In this document: piece after piece, positions 50,853-58,416 of the stretch
How the letters are laid out: the number at the start of each line of letters is the position of its first letter
How positions within the stretch are numbered: the first letter of the stretch is position 1
Source: Paenibacillus lignilyticus
GTDB taxonomy: Bacteria > Bacillota > Bacilli > Paenibacillales > Paenibacillaceae
Assembly: GCF_017942085.1 (NCBI RefSeq)
Contig: NZ_JAGKSP010000008.1
Coordinates: 1-64,000 of the forward strand
Length of the DNA stretch: 64,000 nucleotides
Reading direction: 5' to 3'
Made by a program: the position numbers and the translations under genes
The notes under the pieces: generated by a model
Databases searched by the model: none
Seen by the model: only the letters and a program-made list of their open reading frames with translations
Told to the model about the DNA's origin: nothing

Positions 50853-52028
50853 CTAGACGTGGACCACCGCGTGGCCGGCCGCTTTGGATAAGCGGTTCAT
50901 GAGCGCATGGCCGATCCCCTGCTCCGTGCAGGTTTCGGCCCAGATGCGCTGTACGCCGCGATTGTCAAACTCGCGCAGCGCATTGTAGAGGCCGTGCGCA
51001 GCCGTTTCGAGCTGCGCCAGGCTGCCGACGACGAGCACGCAGTCGGCGTCGTACCGAGCGGCATGCTCGGCAAAGGCGAGCACGCCCGTGCGCTCGCCGC
51101 GCGCTTTCGCTGCGCCGACTTCCGCCTCAATGTAGGCGGAGACGGCGTCAGCGTCTCCCTTGACCAAGTGCATCAGCCCTTGCGGGGCGTAATGCGCATA
51201 TTTCATGCCGGGCGAGCGCGGCGCCTGCGCTTCGACAGCAGGAGCTCCCGCCGCCGAAGGCGCAGCATCTGCGGCGGCGGACGCGGCAATGCCGGCGCCC
51301 GGAGCGGCAACGGCGTCGTAGTCGACCCGCGCCGCGACTTCGCGAAGCGCTTCGGCCGTCACGCCGCCGGGGCGCAAGATCCGCACAAGATCGCCGTCCA
51401 CCTCGACGACGGTCGATTCAAGTCCTACCCCTGCGGCGCCGCCATCGACGATGCCGTCAATTAGGCCGCTAAGGTCATCTCGCACATGCGAGGCCAGCGT
51501 CGGACTTGGACGGCCGGAGCGATTCGCGCTAGGTGCCGCCAGCGGACATCCAGAAGCAGCAATAAGCTGCAAGGCCACAGGATGTGCAGGCATCCGCACC
51601 GCAACGGTAGCAAGTCCCGCTGTCACCCGCGGCGACACCGCCCCAGGCTTCACCGGCAGCACAATCGTCAGCGGCCCCGGCCAGAATTGATCCATAAGCC
51701 TATCGGCAAGTATAGCCGACTCTCCCTCCAGCGGAAGCGTCAGCTCCTCCAACTGCTTGCGATCCGAGATATGAACGATCAGCGGATTGTCGGAGGGGCG
51801 CCCTTTTGCCTCGAAAATCCGTTCCACCGCCGCCGTGCTACGTGCATCGGCACCTAGCCCGTAAACCGTTTCGGTTGGAAAAGCAACGGTCCCGCCTTCT
51901 CGCAGCATGGCTGCAGCCTCGTCAAGTTCTCCGTCGCGCGGGTCGTGGCTGTCCACTTCCCACAGTAATGTTTTTCGTAGATGGATGGTCAATGTCGTAT
52001 CCCCAGCTTCTGCTTTGTTTTGCCCCAT
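50853..52028 (-). CDS. ywlC: Threonylcarbamoyl-AMP synthase (Sua5/YwlC)
   Basis: 391 aa. YrdC domain (about 30-225): EGGTVAFPTETVYGLGADA, KGRPSDNPLIVHI, WPGPLTIVLP, AAPSANRSGRPSPT. An Ala/Pro-rich linker (~250-275) follows, then the Sua5 domain starting SPGMKYAHYAPQGLMHLV. Makes threonylcarbamoyl-AMP for tRNA t6A37. ATG 52028 lacks a clear SD; an internal TTG ten codons later is preceded by GGGGA and may be used. Confidence 0.94.
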   Translation of the reverse strand: MGQNKAEAGDTTLTIHLRKTLLWEVDSHDPRDGELDEAAAMLREGGTVAFPTETVYGLGADARSTAAVERIFEAKGRPSDNPLIVHISDRKQLEELTLPLEGESAILADRLMDQFWPGPLTIVLPVKPGAVSPRVTAGLATVAVRMPAHPVALQLIAASGCPLAAPSANRSGRPSPTLASHVRDDLSGLIDGIVDGGAAGVGLESTVVEVDGDLVRILRPGGVTAEALREVAARVDYDAVAAPGAGIAASAAADAAPSAAGAPAVEAQAPRSPGMKYAHYAPQGLMHLVKGDADAVSAYIEAEVGAAKARGERTGVLAFAEHAARYDADCVLVVGSLAQLETAAHGLYNALREFDNRGVQRIWAETCTEQGIGHALMNRLSKAAGHAVVHV

Positions 52029-52075
52029 TATACCATATGCCGCCTCGCGCCATCCAAACGGCTATCCCTATACAA

Positions 52076-52109
52076 TAAAAGCCCAATCGCAGGGTGCGCG
52101 ACTGAGCTT
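52076..52109 (-). terminator. spoIIR terminator
   Basis: On the minus strand AGCTCAGTCGC pairs with GCGATTGGGCT (two G-U pairs), followed by TTTTATTG. Confidence 0.75.
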
Positions 52110-52118
52110 ATCTTATAG

Positions 52119-52847
52119 TTAGCTGAATAGGGTGCGGAAAAAGCTCATGATCGACTTGAAGATTTCCCACAGAAAAAACTTCACTTCCGGCTGCTTCGCT
52201 TCGCCTTCTTGCACGTTTTGATCGGCAGCTTGATCTTTGGCAGGAGCATCTGCCGCGGCTGAAGTTACTTTGGCATCGTTGTCTGCTTTTGCACTCACAG
52301 TTGCCGTTGCGGCCACCGCCGGAGACGACGCTTCCCCGCTTACCGCATCCACGAAGCAGAGCGGCGGGAACAGCACGCACCACCAGTTTTGTCCTGCACC
52401 TGCGCCAAGAGTGATGCGTAGCGCTTCGTAATTGCCGGCAGGGTACACTTGGGTGCCATATATTTTAGTTGGAAACGGCACATGGCCGAGTTCCGCTTTG
52501 AATCCATAGTGAAAACCACGAGAGCTGAGTTTGGCGGCAATAATGCCTTCGATGTCGCTCATATGATTGAGGATTGTGGCGCGTGCTTCCTCGATCGTTT
52601 GCGGTCCAGCCACCCAGTTGTTCATTTCGGCTACGATGGCATCACGAACCTCGCGTTTTACCGCTTGATCAGACGCGTTATCCGAATTCGCCAGAATGCG
52701 CAGACGAATGGATTCGGACGGAATGCCGCCGCCGGCAATCGCCGCATCGGCACGTTGACTTTCCCAGCTCATAAGCAACACTGCAGCGATAAGAAGAACA
52801 TACCCATAAATCGGACGATAAGGAAAACGGGAATAAGTGCGAATCAT
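52119..52847 (-). CDS. spoIIR: Stage II sporulation protein R
   Basis: 242 aa. N-terminal membrane segment/signal (YGYVLLIAAVLLMSW), then IPSESIRLRILANSDNASDQAVKREVRDAIV, YPAGNYEALRITLGAGAGQNWWCVLFPPLCFVD, the SpoIIR core. Made in the forespore, it triggers SpoIIGA processing of pro-sigma-E. A ~55-residue Ala/Asp/Lys linker precedes the C-terminal VKFFLWEIFKSIMSFF. ATG with AAGGAG upstream. Confidence 0.96.
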   Translation of the reverse strand: MIRTYSRFPYRPIYGYVLLIAAVLLMSWESQRADAAIAGGGIPSESIRLRILANSDNASDQAVKREVRDAIVAEMNNWVAGPQTIEEARATILNHMSDIEGIIAAKLSSRGFHYGFKAELGHVPFPTKIYGTQVYPAGNYEALRITLGAGAGQNWWCVLFPPLCFVDAVSGEASSPAVAATATVSAKADNDAKVTSAAADAPAKDQAADQNVQEGEAKQPEVKFFLWEIFKSIMSFFRTLFS

Positions 52848-52912
52848 AACGACAAGCTCCTTTGTGGCACCCGTCGGTGCATCGGCTTGCGTTCCGGAAC
52901 GATCATATCCCC

Positions 52913-52941
52913 ATTATGTCCCTCGCGGCGGCTCTCTAAAC
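52913..52941 (-). promoter_or_regulatory. Candidate sigma-F/sigma-G type promoter of spoIIR
   Basis: GTTTA (52937-52941) and GGACATAAT (52913-52921), 15-bp spacer, on the minus strand 65 bp before the ATG. The -10 fits the GGNNANANT pattern of sigma-F promoters, and spoIIR is a known sigma-F target in B. subtilis. Confidence 0.5.
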
Positions 52942-53039
52942 CTATCAATCCACCTATTAAAAAGTTTCGTAGAGTATAGAAAAAAGCAACCTACGGTACC
53001 TTCAAGCATATCCCCCTGCGAAGGCGAAGGTGTTCTGCT

Positions 53040-53165
53040 CTAACGGTTGCCATAGCGCTGATTTCGTCTATTTTCGCTCTGAATTTTCTCTAACGGTTGT
53101 CAGCGGCCTTATTTGTCCTTTTTCGGGTGGTAACCATACCTAAATCGCGAAATAGCCGCTTAAGT
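53040..53165. repeat. Three degenerate copies of the CTAACG...TTATTTG repeat at 50-bp spacing
   Basis: Copies start at 53040, 53090 and 53140. The second (CTAACGGTTGTCAGCGG then CCTTATTTG) aligns without gaps to the copy at 46457 with 20 of 26 identities. The first is CTAACGGTTG then CCATAGCGCTGATTTC. The third, starting CTAAATCGCG, is strongly diverged. Confidence 0.7.
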
Positions 53166-53281
53166 GGGGAGAAATTAGCTAGTTTGATCGTTGTTAGCGG
53201 TATATCCGCTATCAACGGGGAAAGGGGCTGTTTTGTACCACTCTCGTCGACGAGTTCACCTGTCCAAACGATAAAAAGCCC

Positions 53282-53468
53282 GAGAGTTCGATTTCGGAAC
53301 TCTCAGGCTCATTTTCGCGTTATTTCAGTGCGGAGAGTTCGATTTTTGTACTCTCAGCTCCCGATACAAGCTGCTTTCCGCTGACCGCGATGCTGAGTGT
53401 TCGATTTCGGAACTTTCAGATTCATCTTCACGTTATTTCGCTGCTGAGAGTTCGATTTTCGTACTCTC
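53282..53468. repeat. 113-bp tandem duplication containing four hairpins
   Basis: Unit 1 from 53282, unit 2 from 53395 (partial at the right). Each unit has two hairpins: GAGAGTTC...GAACTCTC (53282-53304; GAGTGTTC...GAACTTTC at 53395-53417) and GAGAGT...ACTCTC (53333-53355; 53446-53468). Hairpins within a unit are 51 bp apart. Some may terminate prmC transcripts, but no long T-run follows. Confidence 0.85.
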
Positions 53469-53501
53469 AGCTCCTGATGCGAGCGTGATCCGCGCGAAAA
53501 A

Positions 53502-54455
53502 CTATTCCACCGCCAGGACGTGGCGGTCTATTCCCGCGTAATCGGGGATGATGCGCACTTCGCGCCATGCGCCGATGCCGCGGAGCAGGTCGGCGACAGC
53601 TTCTGCTTGGCCCATGCCAAGCTCGAAGCCGACGATGCGCGGCAGCGAAGACAGCTGCAGCAGCTGCTCCGCCATGCGCCTGTACGGCGTCAGGCCATCA
53701 TCTCCGCCATCCAGGGCGAGGCGCGGCTCATGGTCGCGCACTTCCGGCTGCAAGCCGGCAATGTCCCCCGCCGGAATATACGGCGGGTTCGAGACCAGCA
53801 CGTCGATGCGCAGGCCGGCTACGCTGCCCGGTGCATCGTGGTGCTCCCCGGGCCGCAGCTGCGCGAACGGCCCGAGCAGGTCGCCCTGCACGAACGTCAT
53901 GCGCGCCGCTGCGCCGTGGCTCTCCGCATTCGTGCGGGCGACAGCCAGCGCGTCCGGCGACAGATCGGACGCGCACACGCGCCACCGCGGACGCAGCGTT
54001 GCCAGCGTCACGCCAATGGCGCCACTGCCTGTGCCGACGTCAACCACCGTCGGCATACACGCATCAGACCCCGCTGCCTCCGGCCACAGCTTATCCGCTG
54101 CTTCCAGCACGGCTTCAACGAGCAGCTCCGTCTCCGGGCGCGGGATGAGCACAGCAGGGGTGACCTGATAGGGCAAGCCGTAGAACCACTGCTCGCCGAT
54201 CAAATACTGGACAGGCTCGCCCGCTGCTTTGCGGGCAAGCAGTGCTTCCCATTCAGCGGCGTGCTGCTGCGGAAAAGGGTCCCGCCAATCGCGGATCAGC
54301 GCGGCCCGCTCCATTCCGAGCACATGCAGCAGCAGCAATTCCGCGTTATTGCGAGGTTCGCTGATACCACGGGCCTCCAGCATTTTCGTCGCTCGCACGC
54401 AGACTTCCCCAATCGTAAGCAACGCCCCGCCTCCGGCTAGACCATTGTCCTCCAC
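53502..54455 (-). CDS. prmC: Release-factor glutamine methyltransferase
   Basis: About 317 aa from the GTG at 54455 (AAGGGAG 8 nt upstream). Helical N-terminal domain, then AdoMet motif VVDVGTGSGAIGVTLATLRP (~137-156) and the signature VSNPPYIPAG with NPPY at ~223-226. Methylates the GGQ glutamine of RF1 and RF2; it follows prfA directly. The longer frame to 54560 adds 35 unconserved residues. GC content is notably high here. Confidence 0.93.
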   Translation of the reverse strand: MEDNGLAGGGALLTIGEVCVRATKMLEARGISEPRNNAELLLLHVLGMERAALIRDWRDPFPQQHAAEWEALLARKAAGEPVQYLIGEQWFYGLPYQVTPAVLIPRPETELLVEAVLEAADKLWPEAAGSDACMPTVVDVGTGSGAIGVTLATLRPRWRVCASDLSPDALAVARTNAESHGAAARMTFVQGDLLGPFAQLRPGEHHDAPGSVAGLRIDVLVSNPPYIPAGDIAGLQPEVRDHEPRLALDGGDDGLTPYRRMAEQLLQLSSLPRIVGFELGMGQAEAVADLLRGIGAWREVRIIPDYAGIDRHVLAVE

Positions 54456-54648
54456 AACAAACACTCCCTTATACTCAAACTCAACAATCAACGCTGCACG
54501 CGCGATTTCCCTAAAAATAATTTTTCTAGAGATCCGCTCGCATTGTTCTGACGCTGTCATCTCGATCTACGTTCATCTCGATATTCGCTCGCTTCCTTCT
54601 GTCACCGCCACATACCAGCGACGCACCTTCCACCTCGCCAAGCTACAC

Positions 54649-54678
54649 AAACGGGAGCAGCCTAGGCCGCTCCCGTTT
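54649..54678 (-). terminator. prfA terminator hairpin
   Basis: AAACGGGAGC...GCTCCCGTTT with an inner GCC/GGC pairing, about 25 bp after the prfA stop; short T-run (TTTG). Confidence 0.7.
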
Positions 54679-54703
54679 CTTCCATCTATTCAAGCTTCCG
54701 CGC

Positions 54704-55783
54704 TTAAACCAGATTCTCGCGCTCCATCAATTCCGTCTGAGCCGTCAATGTCAGCGCATTGATGATCTCTTCCATGTCGCCGTTCAGCACGGAGTCGAGC
54801 TTGTGCAGCGTAAGGCCGATACGGTGATCCGTTACGCGGCTTTGCGGATAGTTGTACGTCCGAATCCGCTCGCTGCGGTCGCCTGTACCGACTTTGCTTT
54901 TGCGTTCGCCGGCATACTTGGCTTCCTCTTCTTGGCGCTTGATATCCGAAATCCGCGCACGAAGAACTTGAAGCGCCTTCGCTTTGTTCTCGTTCTGCGA
55001 CTTGCCATCTTGACACTGAGCCATGATGCCCGTCGGAACGTGAAGGACGCGAACGGCTGATTTCGTTGTATTAACGGACTGACCGCCTGCACCGCTGGAG
55101 CAGAACGTATCGACCCGAATATCTTTATCGAGGATTTCGATCTCGACCTCTTCAACCTCCGGCATAACCGCTACGGTCGAAGTCGATGTATGAATCCGGC
55201 CGCCGGACTCCGTTACCGGAATCCGCTGAACGCGGTGCGCGCCGCTTTCGAATTTCAGCTTACTGTAGGCGCCTTTGCCGGTTACCATGAAGATAACCTC
55301 TTTGAAGCCGCCAAGATCGCTTTCGCTGAATTCCAGCAGCTCTACGCGCCAGCCTTGGGTATCCGCAAACTTCATATACATGCGGTACAAATCCGATGCG
55401 AACAATGCCGCTTCGTCGCCGCCGGCAGCGCCGCGGATCTCTACGATAACGTTCTTATCGTCATTCGGGTCTTTCGGCAGCAAGAGAACATGAATATGTT
55501 CTTCCAGCTCAGCCTGGCGCGCGCTCAGTTCATCGATTTCCATCTTCACCATTTCGCGCATTTCTTCATCAAGCTTCTCGTTCTGCATGATTTTCGCTTC
55601 ATCAAGCTGCTCGGATACTTGCTTGTATTCCGTATATGCCTCATAAGGAGCTTGCAAGTCTGACTGCTCCTTGGAGTAGTCGCGCAGCTTCTTCGGATCG
55701 CTAGCCACATCCGGATCGCACAACAGCTCGCTCAATTTCTCATACCGGTCAGCGAGTGCCTGTAAACGGTCCAACACTGTCAT
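54704..55783 (-). CDS. prfA: Peptide chain release factor 1
   Basis: 359 aa. Stop-codon recognition motif PVT at 189-191 (class RF1, UAA/UAG) and GAGGQSVNTTKSAVR with GGQ at 233-235. IEIRGAAGGDEAALFA-type motif at ~115-128. ATG 55783 lies very near GAGG; GTG 55777 is an alternative start. Confidence 0.97.
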   Translation of the reverse strand: MTVLDRLQALADRYEKLSELLCDPDVASDPKKLRDYSKEQSDLQAPYEAYTEYKQVSEQLDEAKIMQNEKLDEEMREMVKMEIDELSARQAELEEHIHVLLLPKDPNDDKNVIVEIRGAAGGDEAALFASDLYRMYMKFADTQGWRVELLEFSESDLGGFKEVIFMVTGKGAYSKLKFESGAHRVQRIPVTESGGRIHTSTSTVAVMPEVEEVEIEILDKDIRVDTFCSSGAGGQSVNTTKSAVRVLHVPTGIMAQCQDGKSQNENKAKALQVLRARISDIKRQEEEAKYAGERKSKVGTGDRSERIRTYNYPQSRVTDHRIGLTLHKLDSVLNGDMEEIINALTLTAQTELMERENLV

Positions 55784-55907
55784 TCACCTCTACTTTAGAA
55801 TAAATCCAATTGATTGTTCCTTTAGTATAACATAACGCACTACAAACCATAAACGTGACAATTCTGGTTAATTTGCCGACTTTAGCACGGGCTTCCGCAA
55901 GCATAGC

Positions 55908-55934
55908 AAAAGGACCCGAGAATTTCGGGCCCTA
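55908..55934 (-). terminator. ychF terminator
   Basis: On the minus strand GGGCCCGA...TCGGGTCC followed by TTTT, 20 bp after the stop. Confidence 0.85.
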
Positions 55935-55952
55935 AAACCAATCATTCAGTCG

Positions 55953-57053
55953 CTACACGTTGAAACGGAAATGCATAACGTCTCCGTCTTGCACCACGTA
56001 TTCTTTACCTTCAAGGCGAAGCTGTCCTTTTTCCTTCGCAGCATTCATGGAGCCCGCCGCCATCAGATCTTCGTAGGACACAACCTCAGCACGGATAAAG
56101 CCGCGCTCGAAATCGGTATGAATAACGCCTGCCGCTTGCGGCGCCTTCATGCCTTTGCGAATCGTCCACGCACGCACTTCTTGTACGCCTGCCGTGAAGT
56201 AGGTGTACAGACCGAGCAGCTTGTAAGCTGCGCGGATCAGGCGGTTAAGGCCGGATTCCGTGAGGCCAAGCTCCTCCAGGAACATTTCTTTGTCTTCGCC
56301 TTCAAGCTCGGCGATTTCGGACTCTACCTTCGCGCTGATCGGCACCACTTCCGCGCCTTCCGCTTTTGCGAATTCACGTACCAACTCCACGTAGCTGTTG
56401 CCGTCGGAGTTTGCCGCTTCGCCTTCGCTAACGTTAGCCGCATATAGTACAGGCTTCATCGTCAGCAGGTGAAGATCGCGAATGATCGCTTTCTCATCCT
56501 CGGAGAGGTCAAGACTGCGCGCAGGCAGATCGTTGTACAACGCTTCTTTTACGCGCTCAAGGGTTTCCACCTCTTGCACGACCTTCTTGTCGCCGCCTTT
56601 GAGGTTCTTGCGGGAACGCTCGATCTTCCGATCCACGGAATCGATATCCGCCAAAATCAACTCCAAGTTAATCGTGTTGATATCGCCGATCGGATCCACT
56701 TTACCGGAAACGTGCGTGATGTTGTCATCTTGGAAACAGCGAACGACGTGTACGATCGCATCCACTTCGCGGATGTGCGCAAGAAACTTGTTGCCGAGGC
56801 CTTCGCCTTTGCTCGCGCCTTTTACAATACCCGCAATATCGATGAATTCAAAAGCAGTCGGAACGGTCTTGTTCGGCACAACAAGCTCCGTCAATTTATC
56901 AAGACGCTCATCCGGCACTTCAACGACGCCTACGTTCGGGTCGATCGTACAGAACGGATAGTTCGCGGACTCCGCGCCCGCTTGCGTTATTGCATTAAAT
57001 AAAGTCGATTTACCTACGTTCGGCAGTCCGACGATTCCAGCTTTCAAAGCCAT
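55953..57053 (-). CDS. ychF: Ribosome-binding ATPase YchF (Obg family)
   Basis: 366 aa from the ATG at 57053. MALKAGIVGLPNVGKSTLFNAITQAG (P-loop), FIDIAGIVKGASKGEGLGNKFLAHIREVDAI (G3 region), and a noncanonical G4 in AANVSEGEA consistent with ATP preference. The TGS domain closes with DFERGFIRAEVV...VQDGDVMHFRFNV. Confidence 0.96.
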   Translation of the reverse strand: MALKAGIVGLPNVGKSTLFNAITQAGAESANYPFCTIDPNVGVVEVPDERLDKLTELVVPNKTVPTAFEFIDIAGIVKGASKGEGLGNKFLAHIREVDAIVHVVRCFQDDNITHVSGKVDPIGDINTINLELILADIDSVDRKIERSRKNLKGGDKKVVQEVETLERVKEALYNDLPARSLDLSEDEKAIIRDLHLLTMKPVLYAANVSEGEAANSDGNSYVELVREFAKAEGAEVVPISAKVESEIAELEGEDKEMFLEELGLTESGLNRLIRAAYKLLGLYTYFTAGVQEVRAWTIRKGMKAPQAAGVIHTDFERGFIRAEVVSYEDLMAAGSMNAAKEKGQLRLEGKEYVVQDGDVMHFRFNV

Positions 57054-57287
57054 GTATGAAGACACCCCTGTTCCGTATTAAACAATCTCATGACATTATA
57101 CATGAAGGGGGGCAAATAAAAAAGGAGACTCCGCGGATTCGCAGCTTGTAAATGTTTGATTTTCCACGTTAATCCGCTAATATTGGAGAAATTGTTCGGC
57201 TTCCAAACGTTCGCCTTCATCCGCATGCCACCCCCGACTTCCGAACATACTACCTCATGTGCGACCATCCTTCGGAGGTGAACCGAC

Positions 57288-57434
57288 ATGGAAAACCAAA
57301 CCCATAAAGGCAACTACAAAGGCACAACCAAGATGCACGCCAAGAATCAGGACATGGCCTTCGTCAACGATACGCTCGAGGATGCCAAGTCCGTCACCAA
57401 CTTCAACCATGTGAAGAAGAAAACCGATAAGTAA
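57288..57434 (+). CDS. Small hydrophilic protein, 48 aa
   Basis: Starts MENQTHKGNYKGTTKMHAKN and continues QDMAFVNDTLEDAKSVTNF to a basic end. SD TTCGGAGGTG ideally placed (7 nt) before the ATG, and a terminator follows, so this is very likely a real monocistronic gene. Very rich in N, K, T and D, no Cys, no membrane segment. No family recognised; small, highly soluble spore or stress proteins have similar composition. Confidence 0.7.
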   Translation: MENQTHKGNYKGTTKMHAKNQDMAFVNDTLEDAKSVTNFNHVKKKTDK

Positions 57435-57480
57435 GCCGATCTCGCGGACCCTCCCTCTGCGATACAGCGGCACAATTAAG

Positions 57481-57524
57481 AAGGGTGCCCCGCCGGATCA
57501 TCACCGATCCGGGGGCACCCTTTT
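57481..57524 (+). terminator. Terminator of the 48-aa gene
   Basis: AAGGGTGCCCC...GGGGGCACCCTTTT with an inner CCGGAT/ATCCGG pairing; it can also serve the convergent MerR-type gene. Confidence 0.9.
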
Positions 57525-57561
57525 CCTTCCTCGATAGCACATCCCGCAGCGACAACGTCGC

Positions 57562-58329
57562 CTACGGCTTACTTACGCCTGTATAGATATGAATCGCATC
57601 GCGCAGAAACTCAGCTGCTCCCGGGCGATCCACGTCGTAATACGCTTTGAACCGTTCATCGTCCACATACATTTGCGACAGATTAGCATGAGCTTCCTTG
57701 GTGTACTGCGGCCAATAAAAGCCGAGCCATTGACGGTGCATATCGGCAGTCTTCTGCGCGAGCTCGCCCGCCGGATCGCCTTGCTTGAAAGCCTCCGCCA
57801 GCGTCTCCTTAATTTCCTCAGCCAGACGAGTTACCCGCTCGTGGTCTTCCTGCGACATGCCCTTGACCTTCGCATTCGACTTGTTGACGGCGTCATCGCC
57901 GTATTTCTCGCGCGCTTCCTTGCCGTATTTCTGCTCGTTCTCGTCAATCAGGCGCTGCTTAAAGCCTTCGAATTTCTGTTTGTCACTCATCGAGATTCTC
58001 CCTTCAGCCGCAGCGATGGTTTGATCTACGTTTGCGATCAGCGCATCGAGCTGCCGTCTTCTGTCGAGAAGCTGTTCCCGGTGCTGAATTAAGGCCGCGG
58101 TGCCATTGAAGGACGGATCAGTCAGAAGCTCTTTAATGCGATCCAGACTAACGCCAAGCTCCCGATAAAATAAAATCTGCTGCAGCCTGTCGACCTCCGC
58201 CTGACCATAGATACGGTAACCTGAAGAATTCATTCTTGCCGGCTTAAGAATGCCTACTTCATCATAGAACCGCAGCGTCCTCGTACTGATTCCCGCGAGC
58301 CTGCCCAGCTTCTGAACTGTATATTCCAC
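57562..58329 (-). CDS. MerR-family regulator with TipAS-type antibiotic/ligand-binding domain
   Basis: About 255 aa. N-terminal winged helix (YTVQKLGRLAGISTRTLRFYDEVGILKPARMNSSGYRIYGQAEVDRLQQI), a dimerisation coiled coil (~75-115), and a C-terminal TipAS domain (from ~135) with MHRQWLGFYWPQYTKEAHANLSQMYVDDERFKAYYD. TipAL-type activators bind thiopeptides or other hydrophobic compounds. GTG at 58329 preferred over 58338, which overlaps the SD. Its own promoter has the MerR-type 19-bp spacer. Confidence 0.93.
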   Translation of the reverse strand: MEYTVQKLGRLAGISTRTLRFYDEVGILKPARMNSSGYRIYGQAEVDRLQQILFYRELGVSLDRIKELLTDPSFNGTAALIQHREQLLDRRRQLDALIANVDQTIAAAEGRISMSDKQKFEGFKQRLIDENEQKYGKEAREKYGDDAVNKSNAKVKGMSQEDHERVTRLAEEIKETLAEAFKQGDPAGELAQKTADMHRQWLGFYWPQYTKEAHANLSQMYVDDERFKAYYDVDRPGAAEFLRDAIHIYTGVSKP

Positions 58330-58352
58330 CTTCGTCACCTCCCGACAACCTC

Positions 58353-58383
58353 ACTCTACACCTTTACGTAACGTGAATGTCAA
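58353..58383 (-). promoter_or_regulatory. MerR-type promoter (19-bp spacer) of the TipA-like gene
   Basis: TTGACA (58378-58383) and TAGAGT (58353-58358), 19-bp spacer on the minus strand containing the TTACGTAA palindrome. A stretched spacer with a central dyad is the hallmark of MerR-activated promoters, so autoregulation is expected. Confidence 0.82.
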
Positions 58384-58416
58384 ACCTATTTTTCAAAGCA
58401 AAACGTTTGCCGCTCC

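Larger units (their letters stand above)
52848..53501. other. Repeat-rich interval between prmC and spoIIR
   Basis: 654 bp without a gene: spoIIR promoter region on the left, repeats of the CTAACG/CTTATTTG family at 53040-53165, and a 113-bp tandem duplication with four hairpins at 53282-53468. Confidence 0.7.

Noticed and set aside
53548..54168. Long plus-strand ORFs opposite prmC (up to 306 aa)
   Set aside because: High-GC shadow frames of prmC; residues are Arg/Ala/Ser-rich with no domain, while prmC has intact NPPY and AdoMet motifs.
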